DNA from: JADFXI01 sp963784135
GTDB taxonomy: Bacteria > Nitrospirota > Thermodesulfovibrionia > Thermodesulfovibrionales > Dissulfurispiraceae
Length of the DNA stretch: 64,000 bases
NCBI GenBank assembly: GCA_963784135.1
Contig: CAWAQG010000012.1
Span: 186,001-250,000 of the forward strand
Reading direction: 5' to 3'
Under the pieces are notes generated by a model, which saw only the letters and a list, made by a program, of their open reading frames with translations, did no database searches and was not told where the DNA came from. Numbering within the stretch: the stretch's first letter is position 1; every line of letters begins with the position of its first letter. Shown in pieces: positions 24,259 through 32,692 of the stretch. A program made the position numbers and the translations under genes.

Positions 24259-27200
24259 ATGAAACAGAAGACGTTACTATATCTGTTTTTAATATTGACA
24301 GTTTTCACAATGCCGCTTCTTCTGCCTAATAGCGCAAAGGCGGTTTACCTGCCGGATGGCTATAGGGCCATGCCTTCAGGCAATGGCGTCGCCTGGTACT
24401 TTCCGGGCCAGTGCGTTAACGGCATAGCTTCTAACGGCACAATGACAATATCTACGGAAAAACAAGTTACCGATTGTGTAGCTCATACATTCCCATCTGT
24501 TACAACCGGGGCAAATTGCACAACCTTCGGCACCGGCGGTGGTACCACCGGTGATGGCATTTCGCATTACTGGACCAGCACTTGCGTTGACAACAATACC
24601 GGCGCAGGCTACTCCTTCGGAAAGTTGCCCATGTCTCAGGCAAACTGTACCAGTATTGCAACGGCTGCAGGAAGCGCAGCAACTTACAAATTAGCCTGTA
24701 CCTCGAGCTGGTACGTAACAGCCAGTGCTCCCCCCGCTATAGCTACTACAAACATGGGCGCGAGCAACGTAGGCTTGACGAAAAATAACGTTTCTACACC
24801 CGGCATGGCCGGCTTCTGCTATTCAACGGTCGTCCTTTCTGACACTAACAACACATCAACAGGCTATGGCAATCCGGCTTCTATAGTTGTTGCCGGCACT
24901 TGTCCGACATCCACCGTCGGCTATTCATGGACCACCACCACCCCTTACGGCGCCACCGGTGCCTGTACATACTCTTATGGCATAGCAGGGTATCGTGCCA
25001 CTCCTCTCACCGAGAAAGACGGTGTTACAACTGTTACTGCCGACAGTACAGTTGCAGATGCATTAGGAACAGGAGGCAACTTCTATTATTATAACTTCGC
25101 CGCCGACTTCCCGACACAGGGCCAATGTCTTGCCAATGGCGCCAGTTGGAACAGCGCAACAGGTGAGGTCCCATCGGCCGGCACTCCGCAAAGCGTGATC
25201 CTTGCAGGCGGAGGCTTCGCTGGATCAACCTTTACTTATCCGCAATACATTTACGCTAGCAGCGGCCAGTGCGGCATGTGTCACAACGGCACAGATGAAG
25301 GCAATGGTGGTTCTACAGGTCCTTCTGATAACTGGAAAGAGCAGTATCTCAAGACCGGCCACAGAAATTCGCTGAGAGCGGTAAACGCAGACATAACAGC
25401 GAATGGCGGCTGGGTAGGCGCCAGTCCGTTCCAGGTCGGCGGCACTGCTTATACGAGTGATGAAACCGGTTCAATTAACTGGTTGGCCGGTACGGCAGGA
25501 AGCGCAACTAACAAGACGCTCTTCTATCTTATCGGAGGCTGGATAAGCCCATACCAGTACGACATTACTGGAAACAGCAGCGGCTCGACTACAACTATTA
25601 ATGTGACTTCAACAAACGCCAACCAGACCGCCTGCTTTGCATGCCATACCACCGGCTACCAGAACGCGGCGTCAAACACAGGCCTCTGCTCTGACAGCAC
25701 GCAGACCACTTCTGCAGGATGCAGCTCTGAAAACGGGACCGGGTTTACCGCAGGCGGAGTTACTTACACTGCCACATCCTGGATACCAACCACAGGTATA
25801 CAGGGAGGCGCCCCATTCTCCGGCTCAACCTTCAAGGGAGTCGCCACCACCACCATGTTCCCTGATCAGGGCCCGCTGGGACCTAATTTTGGAACGGCGA
25901 ACGCGTTAGAGCCGCAGAATACGTTTGCAACCATTGTCCTTCCCGGCACAGGCGCATCATATAATCCGCGATGGGATTTTGATAATGTTCTGTGTTCGAG
26001 ATGCCATGGTTCGTTTACACAGGTCAATTCCGCTTCCTCTATTGGGTTCCCTATGGACCCATGGGGTGACAAATCCGGCTCCGGGTCCTCGAATTTGCCC
26101 CCGGAAAGCGGCTATATAATGAACAACATGTGTCTCGGTTGTCATATGAGCCTCGCTACAGACCCTGCTTCTACACCTACAGTCGGCGCTACCATTCTCG
26201 ATCCTACACAGATCCCGACAACGTCGGCCACAGCAGCTTCATATGCTGACTGGAGCGGTTATGGAAGCGACGGTAACCAATTCCTGAACAGCCCGCACGC
26301 AAGGTTCAGCGGAACGGTCCAGCCGAACGTAACAGGCACGTATGACCTTGGCGTCAACACCACCTATGCCAGCTTCAGCAGCGGCTTCCAGGGCAGTTAT
26401 TGCGGCAGCAGTGGTTTGGCGTATTATTGGAACACCACCAACAGCGATATAGAGCCGATTGCGACCTCAGCTGAATGCACCAGCGCCAGCGGTACCTGGA
26501 CAAAGATTACTTTGGGTGCTCCTGGTGTTCAGAGCAGCCCGGCATGTATCGACTGCCACGACGTTCACAGGAGCTTGGCGCCTGAAGTAAATGCACTCAG
26601 GCCGTTGCATAATGAGTGCGTTGACTGTCATAACAGTGGCGGTGGAAGCGGTCATTACAGCGGTACTAATAGTACCCAGTTGGCCGTACATTCAAACCAC
26701 CCGGCTTCCGGCGGCACGCCTTATGGCATCGCAACCGGGGATGTCTCTGCCAGCCTGGCCATCGGCGGCAGCGAATTCAGCAGCAACCTTATCGACCAGA
26801 GCGCAGCATGCGTAATCTGCCATATGCCTCAAGTCAATAAAGGTGATGTAAACACGCATGTATTCAGGATCAATACCAGTGCCACCTACAGCACATTGCC
26901 GTACTGTTCTGTCGGTACTACTCTTGCGAGCTCTCTTGCTGCTGCGACTTCATCAGCCGCTTGTACGGCAGCATCAACGCAGGCAACCTGGATATCGGCA
27001 AACGGCGGCCACTCATGCTCTATAACGGCTGCAGCCAATTGCACAACGGCAGGCGGTACCTGGACTGCTTACTCCGGTACAGCCGGGGATGTGAGAGCGC
27101 TGACAGCTCCGGAGACATATATGTCTGCCGGCAATATTGCGACAATCAGCAACGCAGTGTGGGTGGATGTTGACCTTGCATGCGGACAGTGCCACGGTGG

Positions 27201-28443
27201 AAGCCGCGGTTCCTCAGCGGTTGCTAATGGCGCGCCATACTTCTCCAAGGCAACTTTGGCGATTGCTGCTAAAGACATGCACAGGAACTCAGCGACGCCT
27301 TCATTTACAACCAGTACGGCATTGAACGGTACTACAACGTTGGACGCTTCTGCAACAACCTGCCCGTCTGATGGAGCTTGCAAGTACATCTTTGCCTATG
27401 GAGACGGCAACTTCTCCGCTGCCTCTACGAGTCCCATTGCCACTTATACTTACGGCTCCGGTCCTTACAATGCGACGCTGTATGTTGAGAACGCCAATGG
27501 TATAGACAACCCGGTCGCTATTACATCCGCGCAGCTTGTCAGCCTCACGGCGACTGGAACACCTACCACCACTAACACGGCTCCTCAGGCTCTTACCGTT
27601 GCCGGTGTTAATTATACCGGCGCCCTTGCGGTACAGCTCACGGACGCCTCCAATGCAACAAGCACCCCTGCAACTGTAACAGTATTATGGGGTGACGGCA
27701 GCAGCAACAGCGCTACCCAGACAGGTACTTCATTTACCCATACCTATACGAATCCTGGTAGCTACCCCGTTATTCACAGGGTCAGTGAGACTGCCATTGT
27801 GACTAATTCTGCAAACAAAACAATGACAAGCACCTTGACGGGCAGCGAGGTGATGCGTGCCACCGTACCGCAGAAGACATTGACCATTAGCGGTACGATC
27901 ACAAATGGGGCCAACAACGCACCTATCCCGAATGTGACTGTGGGCTACCACGCGATCGGCACGGCAAATGCGACCTATGCCGGCGGATCTGTAATAACCA
28001 ATGCGAGCGGCAACTACTCTTTCCTCGTTGCCGGCTCAACCAACTACACAGTAACAGCATCTGTATCAGGGTTTACATTTGCAGCCAGCCCAGCGACTGT
28101 TGATGTAGCCGCCAACAGCGTGTCGCAGAACTTTACCGGGACCTCTACGCTTGCTTCGTATCTTTCAGTTTCCGGTACTGTTACGGAAAACACTGTTGGA
28201 GTTTTTGGTGCTCAAGTTATTCTCGTTAATCATAGTAACGGCATTGAGATTGCTGGAGGAGTTACCGATAGTAACGGTAACTATAGCTTCCCTGATGCCT
28301 TGGTTTCCGGGAGGAACTACGACGTAAAGGTAGTGAATAATACACCTGCAAACGGCGACACTTACACGTCGACGACAATAGCGCTGGGAGTGGTAGCAAC
28401 CAATCAGACCGCTCAAGACTTTACCGGTACCGGCGGCTGGTAA
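24259..28443 (+). CDS. giant octaheme cytochrome c with PKD-like and CnaB-like modules
   Basis: 1394 residues: signal peptide (LLYLFLILTVFTMPLLLPNSAKA), a 330-residue Cys-containing N-terminal region without heme motifs, then eight CXXCH (CGMCH, CFACH, CSRCH, CLGCH, CIDCH, CVDCH, CVICH, CGQCH) spread over about residues 335-980. Two PKD-like segments (FAYGDGNFS, VLWGDGSSNS with FTHTYTNPGSYPV) and two carboxypeptidase-regulatory/CnaB-like segments (TISGTITNGANNAPIPNVTV, SVSGTVTENTVGVFGAQVIL) close the protein. Such ends are typical of cell-surface or secreted proteins, so a surface-exposed electron carrier or adhesin is likely. Wide heme spacing and Ser/Thr/Gly/Asn-rich linkers are unusual. 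It is a monocistron with sigma-54-type promoter and terminator. Confidence 0.88.
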   Translation: MKQKTLLYLFLILTVFTMPLLLPNSAKAVYLPDGYRAMPSGNGVAWYFPGQCVNGIASNGTMTISTEKQVTDCVAHTFPSVTTGANCTTFGTGGGTTGDGISHYWTSTCVDNNTGAGYSFGKLPMSQANCTSIATAAGSAATYKLACTSSWYVTASAPPAIATTNMGASNVGLTKNNVSTPGMAGFCYSTVVLSDTNNTSTGYGNPASIVVAGTCPTSTVGYSWTTTTPYGATGACTYSYGIAGYRATPLTEKDGVTTVTADSTVADALGTGGNFYYYNFAADFPTQGQCLANGASWNSATGEVPSAGTPQSVILAGGGFAGSTFTYPQYIYASSGQCGMCHNGTDEGNGGSTGPSDNWKEQYLKTGHRNSLRAVNADITANGGWVGASPFQVGGTAYTSDETGSINWLAGTAGSATNKTLFYLIGGWISPYQYDITGNSSGSTTTINVTSTNANQTACFACHTTGYQNAASNTGLCSDSTQTTSAGCSSENGTGFTAGGVTYTATSWIPTTGIQGGAPFSGSTFKGVATTTMFPDQGPLGPNFGTANALEPQNTFATIVLPGTGASYNPRWDFDNVLCSRCHGSFTQVNSASSIGFPMDPWGDKSGSGSSNLPPESGYIMNNMCLGCHMSLATDPASTPTVGATILDPTQIPTTSATAASYADWSGYGSDGNQFLNSPHARFSGTVQPNVTGTYDLGVNTTYASFSSGFQGSYCGSSGLAYYWNTTNSDIEPIATSAECTSASGTWTKITLGAPGVQSSPACIDCHDVHRSLAPEVNALRPLHNECVDCHNSGGGSGHYSGTNSTQLAVHSNHPASGGTPYGIATGDVSASLAIGGSEFSSNLIDQSAACVICHMPQVNKGDVNTHVFRINTSATYSTLPYCSVGTTLASSLAAATSSAACTAASTQATWISANGGHSCSITAAANCTTAGGTWTAYSGTAGDVRALTAPETYMSAGNIATISNAVWVDVDLACGQCHGGSRGSSAVANGAPYFSKATLAIAAKDMHRNSATPSFTTSTALNGTTTLDASATTCPSDGACKYIFAYGDGNFSAASTSPIATYTYGSGPYNATLYVENANGIDNPVAITSAQLVSLTATGTPTTTNTAPQALTVAGVNYTGALAVQLTDASNATSTPATVTVLWGDGSSNSATQTGTSFTHTYTNPGSYPVIHRVSETAIVTNSANKTMTSTLTGSEVMRATVPQKTLTISGTITNGANNAPIPNVTVGYHAIGTANATYAGGSVITNASGNYSFLVAGSTNYTVTASVSGFTFAASPATVDVAANSVSQNFTGTSTLASYLSVSGTVTENTVGVFGAQVILVNHSNGIEIAGGVTDSNGNYSFPDALVSGRNYDVKVVNNTPANGDTYTSTTIALGVVATNQTAQDFTGTGGW

Positions 28444-28475
28444 TAACACTCTAAACGTATTAACAATCATTGACT

Positions 28476-28507
28476 GGCAGGCGGGACATCCCGCCTGCCT
28501 TTTTTTT
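28476..28507 (+). terminator. rho-independent terminator of the giant cytochrome gene
   Basis: Perfect 10 bp stem GGCAGGCGGG / CCCGCCTGCC, 4-base loop, then eight T. It lies 32 bp after the stop codon. Confidence 0.93.
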
Positions 28508-28563
28508 GTGCGCCCGGCAGGGCGCAGACTCGGTGGTGACAGTCCGCTACAATCAAATCTGCC

Positions 28564-28737
28564 AGTCATGCCCGAAGGCCTTAGTCGGGCATCCATTTTT
28601 TAGGTGACATGGATTCCCGCCTGATAGACTGTGTCACAATTAAATATTGCCACTGAATTTATAAAGCCTTTGATATTGCACAGTCCATTCCAATTAATTT
28701 CGTCATTCCCGCAGGTAGTAAGCGGGAATCCATGTTT
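28564..28737. repeat. half dyad plus second copy of the 106 bp block
   Basis: GTCATGCCCGAA...GGGCATCCA then TGGATTCCCGCC (truncated dyad, 28564-28622), followed by the 106 bp block (28630-28735) shared with 6898-7003, ending in a GTCATTCCCGC - GCGGGAATCC hairpin. Confidence 0.75.
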
Positions 28738-28765
28738 TATCCAAATTGGCCCCTGAAAAGAAAAA

Positions 28766-28940
28766 TAGGGACAGCGACCGTTTATTTTGTTTCGTCTGAG
28801 TTAAAGACAGTCTGGCGATAATTGCCCTTCTGCGGTAAGTGATGGGGGTATCCGCCGGCAACGGCACGTGATATTCTCGGCATGGTTGGATAATACAGGT
28901 GCAGCGGAATGGATGTCAGTAAAAACGGTCGCTGTCCCTA
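28766..28940. mobile_element. decayed REP/RAYT element with 18 bp inverted ends
   Basis: TAGGGACAGCGACCGTTT (28766-28783) and AAACGGTCGCTGTCCCTA (28923-28940) are perfect inverted copies. Between them lies the start of a REP-associated tyrosine transposase gene and nothing else, so the element is an internally deleted remnant. Its right end supplies the stop codon of the phd-like gene. Confidence 0.75.
28782..28883 (-). pseudogene. REP-associated tyrosine transposase (RAYT), N-terminal fragment
   Basis: 33 codons from ATG 28883 to TAA 28782-28784. The peptide begins MPRISRAVAGGYPHHLPQ and continues KGNYRQTVF, matching the conserved start of IS200-like RAYT (Y1_Tnp) proteins (MPRxxRxVxPGxPHHVTQRG). 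The catalytic HUH and Tyr parts are gone. Confidence 0.75.
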
Positions 28941-29228
28941 ATTTAGTGTGCGTTTTTTACGGACGGCTTTTATTTCTGTATTGATCTCTTCCATTGAAAT
29001 TCCGTCTGTCTTCTGTTCGACGGACCGGCGTTGAAGAGAAGTTACTGCGTCAACCGCACGCGCCCGGCGGAATGCCACAAGCGCTTCTTCAAGATTTTCC
29101 TCTGTTATTGCTGCAAGGATGGCTATAGGACGTCCGTTGCTGGTGACAACCATCTCCCTTTCCCCGGGAAGTTCTTTCCAGATTTGCGCCGACTTGCTTC
29201 TCAAATCCCGAACACTTAAAAATTTCAT
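28938..29228 (-). CDS. Phd/YefM-type antitoxin, without an adjacent toxin
   Basis: 96 residues from ATG 29228, preceded by GGAGG (an in-frame extension to 29273 is rejected). MKFLSVRDLRSKSAQIWKEL and VVTSNGRPIAILAAI are the Phd/YefM DNA-binding fold. The C-terminal part would bind a Doc or RelE-like toxin, but downstream on the same strand only the RAYT remnant is found. The stop codon lies in the end of that element, so the original C-terminus may have been replaced. Confidence 0.85.
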   Translation of the reverse strand: MKFLSVRDLRSKSAQIWKELPGEREMVVTSNGRPIAILAAITEENLEEALVAFRRARAVDAVTSLQRRSVEQKTDGISMEEINTEIKAVRKKRTLN

Positions 29229-29273
29229 AGCTTTATCCTCCATCTGTGACTTAATTATGTACACAAATGTCAC

Positions 29274-29446
29274 TCGCTGTCAATCGTAAAACTGAACAGA
29301 AGTTACCCCAATTTTTTTCTGACATTCGACATTTCGGTGTATCCCCCTCTTTTCTAAAGAGAGGTTAGGGGAGATTACAGATTTTTATATACCTTCTGAG
29401 TCCCCCAATTTTTGAGGTATGACTTTAGCGTATCAAGTTATCCTAC
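29274..29446. other. intergenic stretch with half CCCCTC dyad
   Basis: Contains CCCCCTCTTTTCTAAAGAGAGG near 29342-29363, a single copy of the CCCCTC dyad family, between the divergent phd-like and vapBC units. No gene is seen. Confidence 0.6.
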
Positions 29447-29475
29447 TTGACAATATTCCTATAGTATCCTATAAT
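29447..29475 (+). promoter_or_regulatory. consensus sigma-70 promoter upstream of vapBC-2
   Basis: TTGACA - 17 bp - TATAAT, both hexamers perfect. An AT-rich near-palindrome follows (ATAATATTAT). The next plus-strand gene, the second vapB, starts 290 bp downstream; most of that distance is a CACAGAG repeat element. Confidence 0.8.
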
Positions 29476-29531
29476 AATATTATCGGAAGGTAGTGTCAAA
29501 AGTTTTATGAAAACTGAGGGGGAAAAATGAA

Positions 29532-29727
29532 ACCACAGAGTGCACAGAGAAAGGAACAGATTAGTGAAAAAAGACAAACGGATTGCTTCCTCTGTGAACT
29601 CTGATAGGTTTAAGAGGTCCAACGGGTATCAGTATATGATTGGAAAAGCTGAGGACGCAGAGGGGAGGGAACAGACTGTTAAGCAATCCCTTGACTTTTA
29701 AGCTTTTCTCTGTGTCCTCTGTGGTTA
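29532..29727. repeat. inverted CACAGAG-type repeat between promoter and vapB
   Basis: ACCACAGAGTGCACAGAGAA at the left and TTTCTCTGTGTCCTCTGTGG at the right, with inner degraded units (CCTCTGTGAACTCTG, GAGGACGCAGAGGGG). Same arms as 11231-11358. It appears inserted into the 5' leader of the vapBC transcript. Confidence 0.75.
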
Positions 29728-29765
29728 AGTTTTGACAATACTTATCAGAATGAGAGGAGGTTTTT

Positions 29766-30005
29766 ATGGGTCTTGTAAAAACATCAATTACCATCCCGGA
29801 TGAAATTTTCAGGCAGGTTAAAGAAATGTCTGAAAACTTTAGCCAGACGGTCGCAGAGGCTTTAAAGGAATACCTTCAAAAGAAAAAAGTCCAGAAAGCG
29901 AAAGGAAGCTTCGGCAGTTGGGGCACGCGTGATAAGGACAGCGTTAATATAGTCAATGAATTACGTAAAGAAGGGGAACGGAATTATGCGGACCGTAATC
30001 ATTGA
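29766..30005 (+). CDS. antitoxin of a second PIN-toxin pair (VapB-like)
   Basis: 79 residues after a GAGGAGGT site. KTSITIPDEIFRQVKEMSEN is a ribbon-helix-helix-like N-terminus and VAEALKEYLQKKK the following helix; the C-terminus would bind the toxin. The gene overlaps the PIN gene by 20 bp. Confidence 0.75.
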   Translation: MGLVKTSITIPDEIFRQVKEMSENFSQTVAEALKEYLQKKKVQKAKGSFGSWGTRDKDSVNIVNELRKEGERNYADRNH

Positions 30006-30375
30006 TACAGATATAGCCATTGATTATCTAAGAGGGATCGACTATGCGAAAACGCTTGTGGACCCCCTGCTGGATACCAATAATGCTTTTATAAGCGTAC
30101 TTAGTGTGTATGAACTCCATGCAGGAATTCGGGAGGAAGAACAAATAAGCACTAATTATTTTATATCTGCGTGTTCTGTCGAATTAGTTACACATGACGT
30201 CGCAATCAAAGGAGGGGCGCTCTACAGGCATTACAGAGAAAAGGGGGTCTCCCTCGCGCCTATAGATTGTCTTATTGCTGCGACTGCCCTTATAAAAGGA
30301 CACAAGATAGCAACACGAAACTCTGCTCATTATCCGGAAAAAGGACTGCTTATCCATATTGGAACAAAGAATTGA
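29986..30375 (+). CDS. vapC: PIN-domain toxin (VapC)
   Basis: 129 residues from ATG 29986 (preceded by GGGGAACGGA; the in-frame ATG 29956 lies deep in the antitoxin gene and is rejected). PIN acidic residues: D in VIIDTDIAIDYL, E in SVYELHAGI, D in APIDCLIAAT; the fourth position reads ATRNSAHY, an N where D is common. Probable metal-dependent ribonuclease held by the upstream antitoxin. Confidence 0.9.
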   Translation: MRTVIIDTDIAIDYLRGIDYAKTLVDPLLDTNNAFISVLSVYELHAGIREEEQISTNYFISACSVELVTHDVAIKGGALYRHYREKGVSLAPIDCLIAATALIKGHKIATRNSAHYPEKGLLIHIGTKN

Positions 30376-30409
30376 GTCAGAAATAAAACAGGATCCATAG
30401 AGAGGGCAA

Positions 30410-30745
30410 ATGTTTATACTGGAAAAAGACGCAATCAGCAGGGCAGCAAAAAGACTGCAAGGAGTTTTGGGGGACAACCTTGTTGCTGTGGCGGCATTCG
30501 GTTCAAGGGTAAGAGGGGATTTTACAGGGGAGTCGGATTTTGATATCTTTATAGTAGTCAAGAAGCGGGATTTTTCTGTTATTGAAACGGTGATATCTGT
30601 CTTTGACGAGGAGGAGGACAGGACGGGCATCCCGTTTTCTTTTGTCATAAAGCCGGTCGCTTCATTTGAAAAAGAAAAGGCTTTTAACACAACATTTTAC
30701 AGGAATATCAAAAAAGAGGGAGTGAACTTTTATGGTCGAACTTAG
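30410..30745 (+). CDS. MNT-type nucleotidyltransferase antitoxin (MntA-like)
   Basis: 111 residues. FGSRVRGDFTGESDFDIFIV holds the GSxxxG and the (D/E)xD metal-binding motif of minimal nucleotidyltransferases. In HEPN/MNT pairs this protein modifies the HEPN toxin by adenylylation. It overlaps the HEPN gene by 14 bp. Confidence 0.88.
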   Translation: MFILEKDAISRAAKRLQGVLGDNLVAVAAFGSRVRGDFTGESDFDIFIVVKKRDFSVIETVISVFDEEEDRTGIPFSFVIKPVASFEKEKAFNTTFYRNIKKEGVNFYGRT

Positions 30746-31151
30746 CACAGACGAAAAAATTGCCCTGGCAGATATACGCTTTGAAAAAAGCAAAAACATG
30801 CTCTCCGATGCGGTCAACAGCTTTAAGTCCGGCATGTATAAAACAAGTGTCAATAGAAGCTATTACGCTGTTCTGCATTCGGCAAGGTCTTTGTTAATAC
30901 TTAAGGGTGTTGACCCTGTAAGGCATGACGGAGTTAAGACAATGCTGGCATTGCACTTTATCAAGACGGCACTTTTGCCGAAAGATACCCTTTCTGTCTT
31001 CAAGGCCCTGATGGCCCTCAGAACAGATGTCGACTACGGGGATTTTGAGTTTGTGAATAAGAATGACGCTGCAGATGCAATAAAACAGGCCAAAAAATTC
31101 GTCAAATCCATAGAGATTGTCAGGAAAAAACTGGCTGCGGAAATAGCCTGA
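30732..31151 (+). CDS. HEPN-domain toxin (HepT-like)
   Basis: 139 residues, all helical. NRSYYAVLHSARSLLILKG contains the HEPN R-x6-H motif, the ribonuclease centre of this superfamily. Together with the preceding MNT gene it forms a type VII-like toxin-antitoxin pair. The sequence ends in IA and is followed at once by degraded heptamer units. Confidence 0.88.
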   Translation: MVELSTDEKIALADIRFEKSKNMLSDAVNSFKSGMYKTSVNRSYYAVLHSARSLLILKGVDPVRHDGVKTMLALHFIKTALLPKDTLSVFKALMALRTDVDYGDFEFVNKNDAADAIKQAKKFVKSIEIVRKKLAAEIA

Positions 31152-31497
31152 AAAATGTGAATAAAGAATGTGAAATGTAAAATGTGAAAAAAAGAAGTGA
31201 AAAGTGACTGGTGTTGACTCTTCACATACTTTCATCACATGTTTTTCGTCACGTTTTACATGTTTAGTTCACATTCTTTATTCACGTTTCACATGTTTCA
31301 ATCACGTTCTTTAAATCATGTCCTGATATGGTTAAAATTGCTTTCCATATGGTATTCTAAAGATATTTCCCTTAGGGATTAAAAGAGCGTGAATCGTGAA
31401 TAGTGAGACGTGAACCGTAAAAACAACGCCCGTGTTTTTATTTTTTTGCTATTCACGATTCACGTTTCACGATTCACGGCTTTTGAGAGGTGTTGTA
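31152..31497. repeat. degraded heptamer arrays, both arms
   Basis: AATGTGAAATGTAAAATGTG units (31155-31190), TTCACAT/TTCACGT units (31220-31310), then a unique 70 bp stretch, then CGTGAATCGTGAATAG (31389-31420) and TTCACGATTCACGTTTCACG (31452-31480). A weak promoter-like GTTAAA - 17 bp - TATTCT lies near 31330-31358. Otherwise no feature. Confidence 0.65.
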
Positions 31498-32670
31498 ATG
31501 AAAAAGTTGTTGTTGCTGTTTATGGTTGTTGCGGCGGCCCTTATGTACAGTTGCGCCCCTCCGGAGAAAAAAGAACAGCCCCTGGTATTTTACCCGGAGC
31601 CGCCCGAATTGCCGCGCGTGCAATTCCTTGCTTCGTTTGACGGATCAAAGGACATTGTGGAGGAAAAGTCGGCATTCGATGTATTTTTGACCGGAAAAGA
31701 GTCCGGGAGCGTTCTTCAAAAGCCTTACGGTGTTGCAGTCTATGACGGGAAGATTTATGTCTGCGACACGTTGAAGAGCGTTATGGTTTTTGATTTCCAG
31801 GCCAGGACCTTCAGCCCCTTGCAGGGCGCCCACGGCCTCGGCACTCTGCTCCAGCCTCTTAATATCAGCATAGACAAGGAAGGAAATAAATTTGTGACCG
31901 ACCCCGTGCGCGGACAGGTAGTGATGTTCGACAAGAATGACTTCTATGTCAGGGCCTTTGGCACTCCCGGAGCATGGAGGCCTGTGGACGCGGCAGTGTA
32001 TGAGGGCCTCGTATACGTGGCGGACAGGAAAAATGGCGAAATAAAGGTGTTTGACAAGGCCACGGGAGCTCTCGTCAAGAGGATAGGGCAAAAGGGAGAT
32101 GTGAAGGAGCATCTGGCACTGCCAACCAATATAGCTTTTGACTCCGAAGGGTACTTCTATGTCTCGGATTTGGGGCGATTTCAGATCCTCAAGTTTGACA
32201 GGGACGGCCACCTGAGGGACACTCTCGGAGAGGTCGGCTCTGAGGCGGGCCACTTTGCGCGGCCCAAGGGGATAGCGCTCGACAGGGACGGCAACCTTTA
32301 TGTAGTAGATGCGGCCTTTGACAGCATACAGGTGTTTAACAAGGACAAGCAACTGCTTCTTTTCTTCGGCAAGGCGGGCAAAACTCCGGGTGATCTTCAG
32401 CTCCCTGCAAAGGTGGCGGTGGATTATGATAGCGTTAAGTATTTCACCAAGTATGCGGCCCCAAACTTTGAGGTCAACTATCTTGTCGTTGTCACCAGCC
32501 AGCTCGGCGACCACATGCTCAATGTGTATGGAGTCGGCAGGGAGAAGGATAAAAAATATCCTACCGACGAGGAACTTGCACGGCAGCTCAAGGAAAGGCT
32601 CGATCAAATGAAGAAAGATAAAGATGAGGAAGAGCTGAATAAAAAAAGGGCGGAAGATGAAAAGAAGTGA
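31498..32670 (+). CDS. NHL-repeat (beta-propeller) lipoprotein
   Basis: 390 residues from ATG 31498 (GAGAGG site upstream; the frame further up is heptamer repeat). The signal KKLLLLFMVVAAALMYSC carries a lipobox-like Cys. At least six NHL-type blades follow (PYGVAVYDGKIYVCDT, NISIDKEGNKFVTD, PTNIAFDSEGYFYVSD, PKGIALDRDGNLYVVD). The C-terminus is a charged helix. NHL lipoproteins accompany several outer-membrane cytochrome systems. First gene of the plus-strand run to 40690. Confidence 0.88.
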   Translation: MKKLLLLFMVVAAALMYSCAPPEKKEQPLVFYPEPPELPRVQFLASFDGSKDIVEEKSAFDVFLTGKESGSVLQKPYGVAVYDGKIYVCDTLKSVMVFDFQARTFSPLQGAHGLGTLLQPLNISIDKEGNKFVTDPVRGQVVMFDKNDFYVRAFGTPGAWRPVDAAVYEGLVYVADRKNGEIKVFDKATGALVKRIGQKGDVKEHLALPTNIAFDSEGYFYVSDLGRFQILKFDRDGHLRDTLGEVGSEAGHFARPKGIALDRDGNLYVVDAAFDSIQVFNKDKQLLLFFGKAGKTPGDLQLPAKVAVDYDSVKYFTKYAAPNFEVNYLVVVTSQLGDHMLNVYGVGREKDKKYPTDEELARQLKERLDQMKKDKDEEELNKKRAEDEKK

Positions 32671-32692
32671 GAAGTAAGGGCTTTGTTGTGCT

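Noticed and set aside
31330..31358. Possible sigma-54 site ATGGTTAAAATTGCT
   Set aside because: GG and GC are two bases too close for a -24/-12 promoter.
31432..31497. Extension of the NHL lipoprotein into heptamers (YSRFTFHDSR)
   Set aside because: Here, unlike at 37166, a proper ATG with GAGAGG site gives a complete lipoprotein signal at 31498.
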